This document shows positions 1 to 7,507 of a stretch of 54,843 nucleotides of DNA, piece after piece (position 1 is the first letter of the stretch; every line of letters starts with the position of its first letter). The notes under the pieces were generated by a model that searched no databases, was not told where the DNA came from, and saw nothing but the letters and a program-made list of their open reading frames with translations. The position numbers and the translations under genes were made by a program. Source of the stretch: Salimicrobium album (lineage in GTDB: Bacteria > Bacillota > Bacilli > Bacillales > Halobacillaceae); assembly GCF_900107115.1 (NCBI RefSeq), contig NZ_FNOS01000010.1:1-54843 (forward strand), in the 5' to 3' direction.

Positions 1-268
1 TGCGCCGCGGGCCCATCTGTAAGCGATAGCAAGAAGCCATCCTTTTACCATCGGTTCAGGAGAACCGTTGGGTTATCCGGCATTAGCCCCGGTTTCCCGG
101 GGTTATTCCGGTCTTACAGGCAGGTTGCCCACGTGTTACTCACCCGTCCGCCGCTCGTTCCACGAGCGTCCGCCCCGAAGGGCTTCAGCTCGCTTCCCGC
201 GCTCGACTTGCATGTATTAGGCACGCCGCCAGCGTTCGTCCTGAGCCAGGATCAAACTCTCCATAAAA
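1..268 (-). rRNA. 16S ribosomal RNA, 5' end only
   Basis: The reverse strand reads the universal 16S start AGAGTTTGATCCTGGCTCAG, then the first variable region and the V2 region. Only about 268 bases of the 5' end are present and the gene runs off the window at base 1. Two promoters lie upstream. It is transcribed away from oriC like the other left-arm genes. The exact 5' end is uncertain by a few bases. Confidence 0.97.
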
Positions 269-378
269 GAGATTGATTAGCTCAATCATAATTCGTTCAA
301 AAAATTGACGCATGGCATAAAACATTGTTCAGTTTTCAAAGATCCATTACAGCGTCGCCTCAAAACAGCGACTTAATT

Positions 379-407
379 AATATATCATGCTGAAGGTTTC
401 CCGTCAA
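379..407 (-). promoter_or_regulatory. rrn promoter P2
   Basis: Reverse strand has a -35 TTGACG (402-407) and a -10 TATATT (379-384) with a 17-bp spacer, about 110 bases upstream of 16S. It looks like a housekeeping sigma-A promoter. The leader between it and 16S contains the Bacillus-type TTTGAAAACTGAACA stretch. Confidence 0.85.
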
Positions 408-473
408 CAACTTTATATATTTTTTTGTTTCGCATCGTCTGCCGTTCCCGGCTTTCTTAATGCGACAGGTAAT

Positions 474-502
474 AATATAACACCTTGTTTCTAACATTAC
501 AA
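474..502 (-). promoter_or_regulatory. rrn promoter P1
   Basis: Reverse strand has -35 TTGTAA (497-502) and -10 TATATT (474-479) separated by 17 bp. With P2 it forms the tandem promoter arrangement typical of Bacillus rRNA operons. Confidence 0.7.
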
Positions 503-521
503 GAGTTATGCTGAAAAAAAT

Positions 522-550
522 AAAAAAAACCGCAGAAATCGCAGTTTTTT
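522..550 (-). terminator. Terminator after the dnaX-recR-yaaL block
   Basis: On the reverse strand an AAACTGCG/CTGCGGTTT hairpin is followed by a run of T. It separates yaaL from the rRNA promoters. Confidence 0.8.
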
Positions 551-625
551 AAAAGGACCTGGCTGTTTCTCTTCTATAGATACAGCCCGGGAGGAGATTT
601 TTTGAAGCAGCACGGACTTCACAGT

Positions 626-835
626 TCAAAGAACATTGATTTCTCTCTCCCGTGCCTCCCTGAGTAAATAGAAATATTTAGCTTTCGCCACGGTGATCTG
701 ACGATATTCTTCCTCACTCGCATGAAAGTTGTGCTCCATCAGACGGGCAAGTTCGCTCCATTCCCTGTGAGCGTGTCCGATACTCTCAATTAACCGTTTT
801 TCTTCCCGCTTTCTCTTTCTTTTCCTATTAAACAT
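626..835 (-). CDS. yaaL: YaaL family protein (DUF2508)
   Basis: A 69-residue, highly charged, predicted soluble helical protein. It begins with a lysine/arginine-rich stretch and contains HREWSELARLMEHN and a C-terminal KAKYFYLLREAR helix, matching the small YaaL/DUF2508 family found directly after recR in Bacillaceae. The start was placed at the ATG at 835 because AGGGGTG precedes it; a longer frame reading back into recR is unlikely. The function is unknown in the family. It is probably co-transcribed with recR, 16 bases upstream, and ends before a terminator. In Bacillus subtilis bofA comes next, but no bofA is present here. Confidence 0.85.
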   Translation of the reverse strand: MFNRKRKRKREEKRLIESIGHAHREWSELARLMEHNFHASEEEYRQITVAKAKYFYLLREAREREINVL

Positions 836-851
836 AAGGCACCCCTCACTC

Positions 852-1448
852 TCAGAGCTCCCGTCTTCCTTCCATCGCTTTGGAAAGAGTAACTTCGTCC
901 GCGTATTCGAGGTCCCCGCCGACAGGCAGCCCATGGGCTATGCGGGTCGTCCGGATTCCGGCCGGCTTCACGAGACGTGAAATATACATAGCCGTAGCCT
1001 CCCCTTCCACGTTCGGGTTGGTGGCAATGATAAGTTCTTCCACACCTTCATCTTTCAGACGCTTAATTAAGCTTTCCACATTGATGTCTTCAGGCCCTAT
1101 CCCGTCCATCGGGGAGATGGCACCATGGAGCACGTGGTACTTTCCACTGAACTCTTTCATCTTTTCCATAGCAATGACGTCTTTCGGGTCCTGAACTACG
1201 CAGATAAGCGCACTGTCTCTCGACTCGTCCTGACAGATGGCACAGGGATCCTGATCCGTAATGTGACCACAATTGGTGCAGTGGGTCAGTTCCCTTTTCG
1301 CATTCACAAGTGCTTTACCAAACTCCAGGACGTCGTCCTCTTCCATCTCTAAAACATAAAAAGCCAGGCGGACCGCTGTTTTAGGACCGATCCCTGGCAA
1401 TTTAGTAAAGCTGTCGATCAGCTTTGAAATCGGTTCTGGATAATACAC
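852..1448 (-). CDS. recR: Recombination mediator protein RecR
   Basis: A 198-residue RecR, the usual length. It has an N-terminal helix-hairpin-helix (LPGIGPKTA, residues 18-26), a four-cysteine zinc finger (C57, C60, C69, C72) and a Toprim domain ([13 protein letters not shown], then [11 protein letters not shown]). RecR works with RecO and RecF in the cytoplasm to load RecA onto gapped DNA during recombinational repair. The start is GTG at 1448, preceded by GGAGGAATG, and it shares one base with the ebfC stop codon (TAGTG), so translation is probably coupled. The order dnaX-ebfC-recR is conserved across Firmicutes. Confidence 0.97.
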   Translation of the reverse strand: MYYPEPISKLIDSFTKLPGIGPKTAVRLAFYVLEMEEDDVLEFGKALVNAKRELTHCTNCGHITDQDPCAICQDESRDSALICVVQDPKDVIAMEKMKEFSGKYHVLHGAISPMDGIGPEDINVESLIKRLKDEGVEELIIATNPNVEGEATAMYISRLVKPAGIRTTRIAHGLPVGGDLEYADEVTLSKAMEGRREL

Positions 1449-1768
1449 TAAAACATTCCTCCACCAGGCATGCCTTTCGTAAACTCACCCATCGTATCAT
1501 TCGTCTTATCGTCCACCTGTTTCAATACGTCGTTCGTAGCTGCGATGATCAGATCCTGAAGCATTTCCACGTCATCCGGATCGACTGCTTCTTCATCTAT
1601 TTCCACGTTGGTGATTTCCTTTTTCCCGTTCGCTTCCACTTTAATCATTCCGCCGCCCGCTGTAGCTTCGAACGTCATTTCATAAAGTTCTTCCTGTGCT
1701 TTCATCATTTTCTTCTGCATTTTCTGCATCTGTTTCATCATATTATTCATGTTTCCGCCACCACGCAT
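1448..1768 (-). CDS. ebfC: YbaB/EbfC family nucleoid-associated protein
   Basis: A 106-residue YbaB/EbfC protein, called YaaK in B. subtilis. It has a methionine-rich N-terminal region ([20 protein letters not shown]) predicted to form a helix, followed by the conserved [19 protein letters not shown] core. Family members are dimers that bind DNA without strict sequence specificity and coat the nucleoid. The gene sits between dnaX (18 bases upstream) and recR (one-base overlap), so it is almost certainly part of that operon. Confidence 0.95.
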   Translation of the reverse strand: MRGGGNMNNMMKQMQKMQKKMMKAQEELYEMTFEATAGGGMIKVEANGKKEITNVEIDEEAVDPDDVEMLQDLIIAATNDVLKQVDDKTNDTMGEFTKGMPGGGMF

Positions 1769-1786
1769 ATGAATTCCTCCTAAAGT

Positions 1787-3478
1787 TTAATCGTGAATTT
1801 CAATTATATCATCACCGGCTAATTTTTTCGCTTCTGAGATGAAATCGTCTTCTGTATGTGCATTTTTCTCTTCTTCCGGAGCTTCGTCTCTCTGTTTCTG
1901 TACGTACTCCTCACGCAGCTGCTGCCACTTCGGTTCCGGCACGGGGATAATCATCAGCGGTTTCCCGGTGAATTCCTCAAGCAGAGGCTCGATGGTCGCT
2001 CTATGATCGAGCGCTAAGGAACAATGGATATCGTAACGAAAGGCGAGAACGAGTGAGCTTCCGGAAGCGGCCCTCGGTTTACTGTTCAACAGTGTCGCAT
2101 GAGCGGGGGCATTTCTCTTCTTCAATGCTTCCATGAACTCGCCCCACACTTCTTTCACACCGGTAATCGCTTCTTTGGAAGCTTCCTGAAGCGTACGGTT
2201 TATCTTCTCGTAAGGAACCTGATAATTGTTTTTGGCTCCCCTGGCGGGCGTCCGCTTTTCCGGGGCAGGTGCCTGCTGAGAGGCTGCGACAGCAGGTGGG
2301 TTTTCTTCCATCTTCATGAGTTTCTTTTCCAGCGTATCGATTTTGCGGGACAGTTTATCCACTTTCTCCGCATCTCCCTCTGCGGGAGTTCCCGGTTTCT
2401 GGTCTGCAATATTTAAAAGAGCGATTTCTATGAACACCTTAGGACTCGTCGTCCACTTCATTTCCTGCTGACACTGATTCAAAGAGCGGATTGAGCCCTG
2501 AATCCATTCCGGCTGAAGCTCCCCGGAGAAATCCCGGAAGCCTTCATCCGGTACTGCTCTCTCCAGATGCTGTTCAAGTCCCGGCGCACTCTTGTACATA
2601 AGCAGATCCCGGAGATAGTAGATCAGGTCGAAAACGAAACGCCCCGGATCTTTCCCTTCCTGAATAAGAGCATCCACCGTTTCGAGTGCTTCCTTTACTT
2701 CCCCTGCATGTACGTAACGCAAAAGAGCAGCCAGTTGCTGCTGGGAGATGGAGCCGGTAACGGCCAGTACATCTTCCGTACCTACGGCATCCTCACTGTA
2801 GGAAATCGCCTGGTCCAGCAGACTGAGAGCATCCCGCATTCCGCCCTCTGCACTCAAAGCTACGATCTCGAGAGCTTCCCTGTCCACTGCAAGATCCTCT
2901 TCTTCCGTAATGGAAGCCATCCGTTCTACCATAGCTGTCTGCGATATACGTTTGAAATCGAAACGCTGACAGCGGGAGATGATCGTCAGGGGTATTTTGT
3001 GAGGTTCCGTCGTCGCCAGAATGAAAACTACGTGTGAAGGAGGTTCTTCAAGCGTCTTCAACAGGGCGTTGAAAGCCCCGATGGAAAGCATGTGCACCTC
3101 ATCGATAATGTAGACTTTGTAGGAGACGGAAGTAGGCGCGTATTTGACTTTATCCCTGATATCACGGATCTGCTCCACTCCGTTGTTTGAAGCTGCGTCT
3201 ATTTCGATAACGTCCGATATGGAACCGTCCTGGATACCGAGACATGCGCTGCAGGCGTTACAGGGTTCTTTTGTCGGTCCCTGTTCACAGTTGACCGTTT
3301 TTGCGAAAATTTTCGCAGCACTCGTCTTTCCGGTACCGCGCGGGCCGGAGAACAGATACGCATGTGAAAATTTCTGCTGGGCGATTGCGTTTTGCAAAGT
3401 ACGTGTAATGTGTGTCTGTCCTACCACATCCCTGAACAGGGTAGGGCGCCACACCCGGTATAGGGCCTGATAGCTCAT
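1787..3478 (-). CDS. dnaX: DNA polymerase III subunit gamma/tau
   Basis: A 563-residue clamp-loader ATPase. It contains Walker A GPRGTGKT (residues 45-52), a zinc-binding module (C64, C73, C76, C79), the DEVH Walker B box (about 126-129) and the arginine-finger region TIISRCQRF. The C-terminal half is a charged tau-type extension that contacts polymerase and helicase. It loads the DnaN clamp at the fork. The ATG lies behind an AAAGGGGAA Shine-Dalgarno-like sequence. I see no slippery-sequence frameshift signal of the E. coli gamma type. It is the first gene of the dnaX-ebfC-recR-yaaL block, directly downstream of the SRP RNA gene. Confidence 0.97.
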   Translation of the reverse strand: MSYQALYRVWRPTLFRDVVGQTHITRTLQNAIAQQKFSHAYLFSGPRGTGKTSAAKIFAKTVNCEQGPTKEPCNACSACLGIQDGSISDVIEIDAASNNGVEQIRDIRDKVKYAPTSVSYKVYIIDEVHMLSIGAFNALLKTLEEPPSHVVFILATTEPHKIPLTIISRCQRFDFKRISQTAMVERMASITEEEDLAVDREALEIVALSAEGGMRDALSLLDQAISYSEDAVGTEDVLAVTGSISQQQLAALLRYVHAGEVKEALETVDALIQEGKDPGRFVFDLIYYLRDLLMYKSAPGLEQHLERAVPDEGFRDFSGELQPEWIQGSIRSLNQCQQEMKWTTSPKVFIEIALLNIADQKPGTPAEGDAEKVDKLSRKIDTLEKKLMKMEENPPAVAASQQAPAPEKRTPARGAKNNYQVPYEKINRTLQEASKEAITGVKEVWGEFMEALKKRNAPAHATLLNSKPRAASGSSLVLAFRYDIHCSLALDHRATIEPLLEEFTGKPLMIIPVPEPKWQQLREEYVQKQRDEAPEEEKNAHTEDDFISEAKKLAGDDIIEIHD

Positions 3479-3585
3479 AGTCGATGTTCCCCTTTGTTAG
3501 TCTTACTTCTTATTATAGCGAAAACGGACCCTCCCTGTGAAGTTCCACCTCTGTCTCTCTGCAAAAACTTTACCACCCCGGAGAG

Positions 3586-3622
3586 AAAAAAAGCCGCTAT
3601 GGCTCTTCGCCATAACGACTTT
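3586..3622 (-). terminator. SRP RNA terminator
   Basis: The reverse strand forms GTCGTTATGGC-GAAGA-GCCATAGCGGC followed by seven T. The 11-bp stem contains one G-T pair. It ends the SRP RNA transcript before dnaX. Confidence 0.9.
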
Positions 3623-3635
3623 CTGTTTTATGTAA

Positions 3636-3905
3636 TGCCGTGCACCTGCTGTCGATGACAGAACCCCAAGCGTTACTCACAATCACAGCTCGATCCAGGC
3701 ACTCCCGCGGCACACGAGAGGCACAGCTTACTGCTGCTTCCTTCCGGACCTGACAGGGTTCACTGCTTCTCGTTGCGCAGGACCTGGATGTCAACACTGC
3801 TTTTGTGAGGCAGACCTTGAAACTTTGTCACCTCGAGCAGGAATTCAGCCTCGCTCTAGCGGCTTGCGAGTGCAGGGCACCGCTACCTCCCCGCTTAGCA
3901 CGACA
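3636..3905 (-). ncRNA. scr: Signal recognition particle RNA, Bacillus large type
   Basis: The reverse strand carries the conserved SRP domain IV hairpin GTCAGGTCCGGAAGGAAGCA (within about 3740-3770) and an Alu-type 5' domain (GGGAGGTAGCGGTGCCCTGC). The 5' and 3' arms pair over most of the approximately 270-base RNA. This is the large scRNA of Bacillus rather than the short 4.5S form. It scaffolds Ffh for co-translational targeting of membrane and secreted proteins. The position between tadA and dnaX is the same as in B. subtilis. The 5' end is inferred from the promoter and the 3' end from the terminator, so both may be off by a few bases. Confidence 0.95.
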
Positions 3906-3911
3906 ATCGTA

Positions 3912-3940
3912 ATTATATAACCTCACTTCCGAAATTGCAA
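3912..3940 (-). promoter_or_regulatory. SRP RNA promoter
   Basis: Reverse strand -35 TTGCAA (3935-3940) and consensus -10 TATAAT (3912-3917) with a 17-bp spacer, ending about 7 bases before the predicted RNA start. Confidence 0.88.
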
Positions 3941-3947
3941 CAGATAG

Positions 3948-4427
<480 letters not shown>

Positions 4428-5186
4428 TTAATCGAAAGTTACGAAATAGTTCTTTTCTTCTGCTTCATGATAAGCTGTCTCAAGACCCGCCTCATCGATT
4501 CTCTCCTTCGTTACGAAACGATATGGAACGGAAACGGTCCATTCCTCCGCGAAAGGAAAAGGGGTAAGAAGAACAGTAGCTTCGTTCTTCCATTCCGGAT
4601 AAATCCCGCCCGGAGCGATGTCGAACTTCTGCGGGAAACCGTCTCTGAACCAGGGCACTTCATTTTCTTTTGAGGCCCCCGGCTCATTCATACATATGTA
4701 CAGAGAGAGATTATCACAAAACTGAAGCCTTTCAAAATGAAGGTGACGTAGTTCCGCCGGCACTTCCACTTTCATTTTGCTGAGCAGTTTTTCCTGCACG
4801 TCCTTCTGCTCTTCATAAAATTCGGCAGTACGGGAATCGTCCCGGTCATTTTCGAAGAAGGACTGATAATGCATACTCGTCAGCACTCCGGCGTATGGGG
4901 ATTGCTCCGCTGTCTTCTCGATGCCGCTGCGATAGGCCGCCAGTTTCTCTTCCAGAGGATAATCAACAAAGGTAAAAGGCCGCCCCTTTTCCCCGTTCCA
5001 TAGCGGCTTCTCATCGAGAGGGAGCCACGCCCTGTCATGGACCTCTACTGCCCAGTCCGCTTCCGATCTGATTCTCGAAGTCAGCAGGAAATCATTTTTC
5101 CACTGACGTGCCATCTCTCCTGAGATAAGCGCATGATCATGCTGACGAATCATAACAAACCCTTCCTTATATTCCCGGACAATCAT
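4428..5186 (-). CDS. DUF3891 family protein
   Basis: A 252-residue soluble protein. The N-terminal MIVREYKEGFVMIRQHDHA followed by SGEMARQW is the signature of the DUF3891 family, whose function is unknown. The conserved HDHA element is an obvious candidate for metal binding, but that is inference. The start is placed at 5186 because GGAGGGGTGAAA precedes it; the frame stays open upstream to 5228 without a better site. It ends 12 bases before tadA and may be in one operon with it. Confidence 0.8.
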   Translation of the reverse strand: MIVREYKEGFVMIRQHDHALISGEMARQWKNDFLLTSRIRSEADWAVEVHDRAWLPLDEKPLWNGEKGRPFTFVDYPLEEKLAAYRSGIEKTAEQSPYAGVLTSMHYQSFFENDRDDSRTAEFYEEQKDVQEKLLSKMKVEVPAELRHLHFERLQFCDNLSLYICMNEPGASKENEVPWFRDGFPQKFDIAPGGIYPEWKNEATVLLTPFPFAEEWTVSVPYRFVTKERIDEAGLETAYHEAEEKNYFVTFD

Positions 5187-5279
5187 TTTCACCCCTCCAC
5201 TTCCTCGCTTTTTCGTACTACTAATCATAGCAATTTTTTGAAAATATTAAAAGCACAGGCTTTCGGACCTTTTTCCAAA

Positions 5280-5308
5280 AGAAAAACCCCGCTTATGAAA
5301 GCGGGGCC
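5280..5308 (-). terminator. Terminator after pfpI
   Basis: The reverse strand has GGCCCCGC-TTTCATAA-GCGGGGTTTTTC, a GC-rich hairpin followed by T residues, about 10 bases beyond the pfpI stop. Confidence 0.88.
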
Positions 5309-5316
5309 TCTGTCCT

Positions 5317-5832
5317 TTATTTACTTAGGATGCGGGTCATTTCTTTATTGAATGCCGGGATATCATCAGGCTGACGGCTCGTCACCAGCTGATCCTGGCA
5401 TACGACTACTTCCTTGTCCTGAACGGTCGCACCAGCGTACTCCATATCCACCTGAATGGATTTGAAGCCTGTCGCGTGACGTCCTTCCAGACTTTTCGCA
5501 GTGATCAGAAGCTGTGGGCCGTGGCATATTGCGAAGACCGGCTTCTCATTATCCATGAAGTACTTGACGAACTTCACGAAATTATCATCCGCACGGAGCT
5601 GATCCGGAGAGAAACCTCCCGGAATGAGCAGCGCATCGAAATCGCCAGGGTTTACGTTATCAATAGATTTATCTATTGCAACTTTCGCCTCTCCCTGTTT
5701 TCCTGTCACTTCTTTTCCGGCTTCCCATTCTATATTCGTCACTTCATGGCCTTCTTTTTTCAAAGCGTTGACCGGCTGAGTGAATTCTACATCTTCAAAC
5801 ATATCGGTGATTACACATGCTATTTTACTCAT
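5317..5832 (-). CDS. DJ-1/PfpI family protein (general stress protein 18-like)
   Basis: A 171-residue DJ-1/PfpI-fold protein close to B. subtilis YfkM (GSP18). It has the nucleophile elbow AICHGPQLL (Cys near 104, followed by the conserved His), the acidic residue in the N-terminal MFEDVEF motif, and GGFSPDQLR. Related proteins act as protein or glyoxal deglycases or weak peptidases under stress; the exact substrate is unsettled. Directly upstream is a sequence matching the sigma-B consensus, consistent with general stress control as for yfkM. It is monocistronic with its own terminator. Confidence 0.92.
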   Translation of the reverse strand: MSKIACVITDMFEDVEFTQPVNALKKEGHEVTNIEWEAGKEVTGKQGEAKVAIDKSIDNVNPGDFDALLIPGGFSPDQLRADDNFVKFVKYFMDNEKPVFAICHGPQLLITAKSLEGRHATGFKSIQVDMEYAGATVQDKEVVVCQDQLVTSRQPDDIPAFNKEMTRILSK

Positions 5833-5874
5833 TGTGTTTTCATCTCCTTTGTAAGATTGTTTCCACTGTAAATG

Positions 5875-5899
5875 TTTCCCGGTACATAATATATTAAAC
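5875..5899 (-). promoter_or_regulatory. Candidate sigma-B promoter of pfpI
   Basis: Reverse strand GTTTAA (5894-5899), 13-bp spacer, GGGAAA (5875-5880) fits the sigma-B pattern GTTTAA-N12-15-GGGWAW. The -35 overlaps the stop codon of the upstream hydroxylase gene. The downstream gene belongs to a family that is sigma-B dependent in B. subtilis. Confidence 0.7.
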
Positions 5900-7204
5900 C
5901 TGATCCCGCTTTCGCTCTTTCACGGAAAACGTCTGAAAGGCCGGGTTTTCCTGGTTTTTATAGATTTCCTTTCCGGCTATAGCATTTAAAACGTGTATAT
6001 TTCTGTGCACAGCGAGGCCAAGGTTGGTCGCTCCGGTTCCATGGGAGTGGGTAAGGCCGGTAGCTGTGAAGAACTGGTGAGACCGTTCTTTATTGAAGAC
6101 GAGTTTATAGTCTCTCGTTACTTTGTACTGCATATCGCCTTCCCACTCGATTTTATTTTTGAAATTCTGTATGAACCACTCGGGAAAATGCGGTTCATAT
6201 CCGGTCGCAAGTACGACTTTTTTCGTCGAATGCACGTATTGTTCTTCTTCCTGCCACTGATAACAGTCGAGGTGATACCTTCCGTTGTCGTAAGTGATAT
6301 TGTTCACTTCCGTCATCGGCTGAATGAAGATACCGCTCTCCCCTCCTCCTGCTGTCCGGTGATACAGTTTCGTATACAGACGGATAAGGGTGTCGGGATC
6401 GATGCCCTTACGCAGAGGTTTAAGGGTGTCGAGGGCTTCCAGACGTTTCTCTTCGCTTAAACCATGGAAGTAATCGATGTATTCGGGAGTGAACATCTCC
6501 TGGGCAAATTTTGCCTGATCCAGCTGGAACAGACCTCCGGACCTTGTGAGAAGCGTTATACGCATATCCTGTCGCTCCTGTTCCTCCAGCAGGTCGAGAA
6601 AGATTTCGAGAGCACTCTGCCCCGAACCGACCACCGTCACGTCCTGGGAGCGGAGGAGCTGATCTTTTTCAAACAGATAGCGGCTGGAATGAAGAACGTC
6701 TTCCCGCGAGAGTTCTTCCGTCCCTTTGAATAAGAGCGGCTTCGTGCCCGTCCCCATCAACACGTGTTTCGTATCATATTTTTTGAGCTCACCCGTCATT
6801 TTATCCTCTACCTCGACGGTGTAATACTCTTCCTCCTCATGATCCAGAACGTCCACCACCACATGACCAAAATACAGGTTGTCGAGGCGACCGGCCGCCC
6901 ATTGCAAATAATCGTTGTATTCCTGGCGGGGGATTTTGAAATTCTGATACAGGTAAAAAGGAAATAATCTATTGTTTTCATACAGGTAGTTCATGAACGT
7001 ATAAGGGCTTTTAGGATCAGCGAATGTAGCCAGATCCGCCATGAACGGCACCTGTAAATCCATCTTTTCCACGAGCATGCCGGGGTGCCATTCGAACTTC
7101 GGAGTATCATCAAAAAAGATCCCCTCCACTTCATTCGTCTGATCTATGAGCCCGGCCATCCCGAGATTATAAGGTCCTATTCCAATACCGATTACGTCGT
7201 ACAT
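5894..7204 (-). CDS. Lysine N6-hydroxylase / ornithine N5-oxygenase family flavoprotein
   Basis: A 436-residue FAD- and NADPH-dependent N-hydroxylating monooxygenase of the IucD/SidA/PvdA family. It shows the FAD-binding GIGIGPYNL motif at residues 6-14, a second nucleotide-binding GSGQSALE motif for NADPH and the C-terminal LATGYEPHFP motif. Such enzymes make the hydroxylated amine used in hydroxamate siderophores. No siderophore synthetase or acetyltransferase gene is next to it, so the product pathway cannot be named; a Fur-controlled siderophore importer lies 16-20 kb away. I see no Fur box directly upstream. The ATG follows AAAGGGGGAA. Confidence 0.93.
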   Translation of the reverse strand: MYDVIGIGIGPYNLGMAGLIDQTNEVEGIFFDDTPKFEWHPGMLVEKMDLQVPFMADLATFADPKSPYTFMNYLYENNRLFPFYLYQNFKIPRQEYNDYLQWAAGRLDNLYFGHVVVDVLDHEEEEYYTVEVEDKMTGELKKYDTKHVLMGTGTKPLLFKGTEELSREDVLHSSRYLFEKDQLLRSQDVTVVGSGQSALEIFLDLLEEQERQDMRITLLTRSGGLFQLDQAKFAQEMFTPEYIDYFHGLSEEKRLEALDTLKPLRKGIDPDTLIRLYTKLYHRTAGGGESGIFIQPMTEVNNITYDNGRYHLDCYQWQEEEQYVHSTKKVVLATGYEPHFPEWFIQNFKNKIEWEGDMQYKVTRDYKLVFNKERSHQFFTATGLTHSHGTGATNLGLAVHRNIHVLNAIAGKEIYKNQENPAFQTFSVKERKRDQV

Positions 7205-7296
7205 ACTATTTCCCCCTTTTTCTTCTAAGAGGCTATTCCCAACTTTCCTCCTTCTTAATCTCCGGGGTTTTTTCGGGTACGTTCATCTATTGTGTG

Positions 7297-7312
7297 TGTT
7301 TCACGTGGAACT
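7297..7312. promoter_or_regulatory. parS-like ParB (Spo0J) binding site
   Basis: TGTTTCACGTGGAACT matches the palindromic parS consensus TGTTTCACGTGAAACA at 14 of 16 positions, including the whole central TTTCACGTG. It is intergenic and about 38 kb from oriC, where parS sites are expected in Bacillaceae. Confidence 0.75.
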
Positions 7313-7330
7313 TCTGCCGGAAAGCAAAAC

Positions 7331-7432
7331 AAAAAGCACGTCGCTTTCCGCGGGCACAGCCTCAGCTGGCGTAATCATGAAATTCTTTTGATTACGAGGC
7401 CGTGCCGGTTCTGCGGAAATTGACGTACTTTT
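7331..7432. repeat. Long imperfect palindromic element
   Basis: About 100 bases fold into one long interrupted hairpin. AAAAGCACGTC pairs with GACGTACTTTT, TTTCCGC with GCGGAAA, GGCAC with GTGCC, and GTAATCA with TGATTAC at the tip. The stem is reminiscent of palindromic intergenic repeats (CTTTCCGCGGGC family) common in Bacillaceae genomes. On the reverse strand it ends in a T-rich run and could also terminate acsA. The surrounding 7205-7507 interval contains no gene. Confidence 0.65.
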
Positions 7433-7507
7433 CGTATAGTATTCATGGATTCAGTTGTCCGATTTCTGTATCTTTATCGTTCATTTTGTCCCGGGTGCCG
7501 GAAATAA

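Noticed and set aside
1787-3478. Programmed frameshift in dnaX
   Set aside because: No clear A-rich slippery heptamer with a following hairpin was seen, and Bacillus dnaX normally makes tau only.
3597-3797. Short reverse-strand frame of 66 codons
   Set aside because: It lies inside the SRP RNA and its terminator, which explain the sequence fully.
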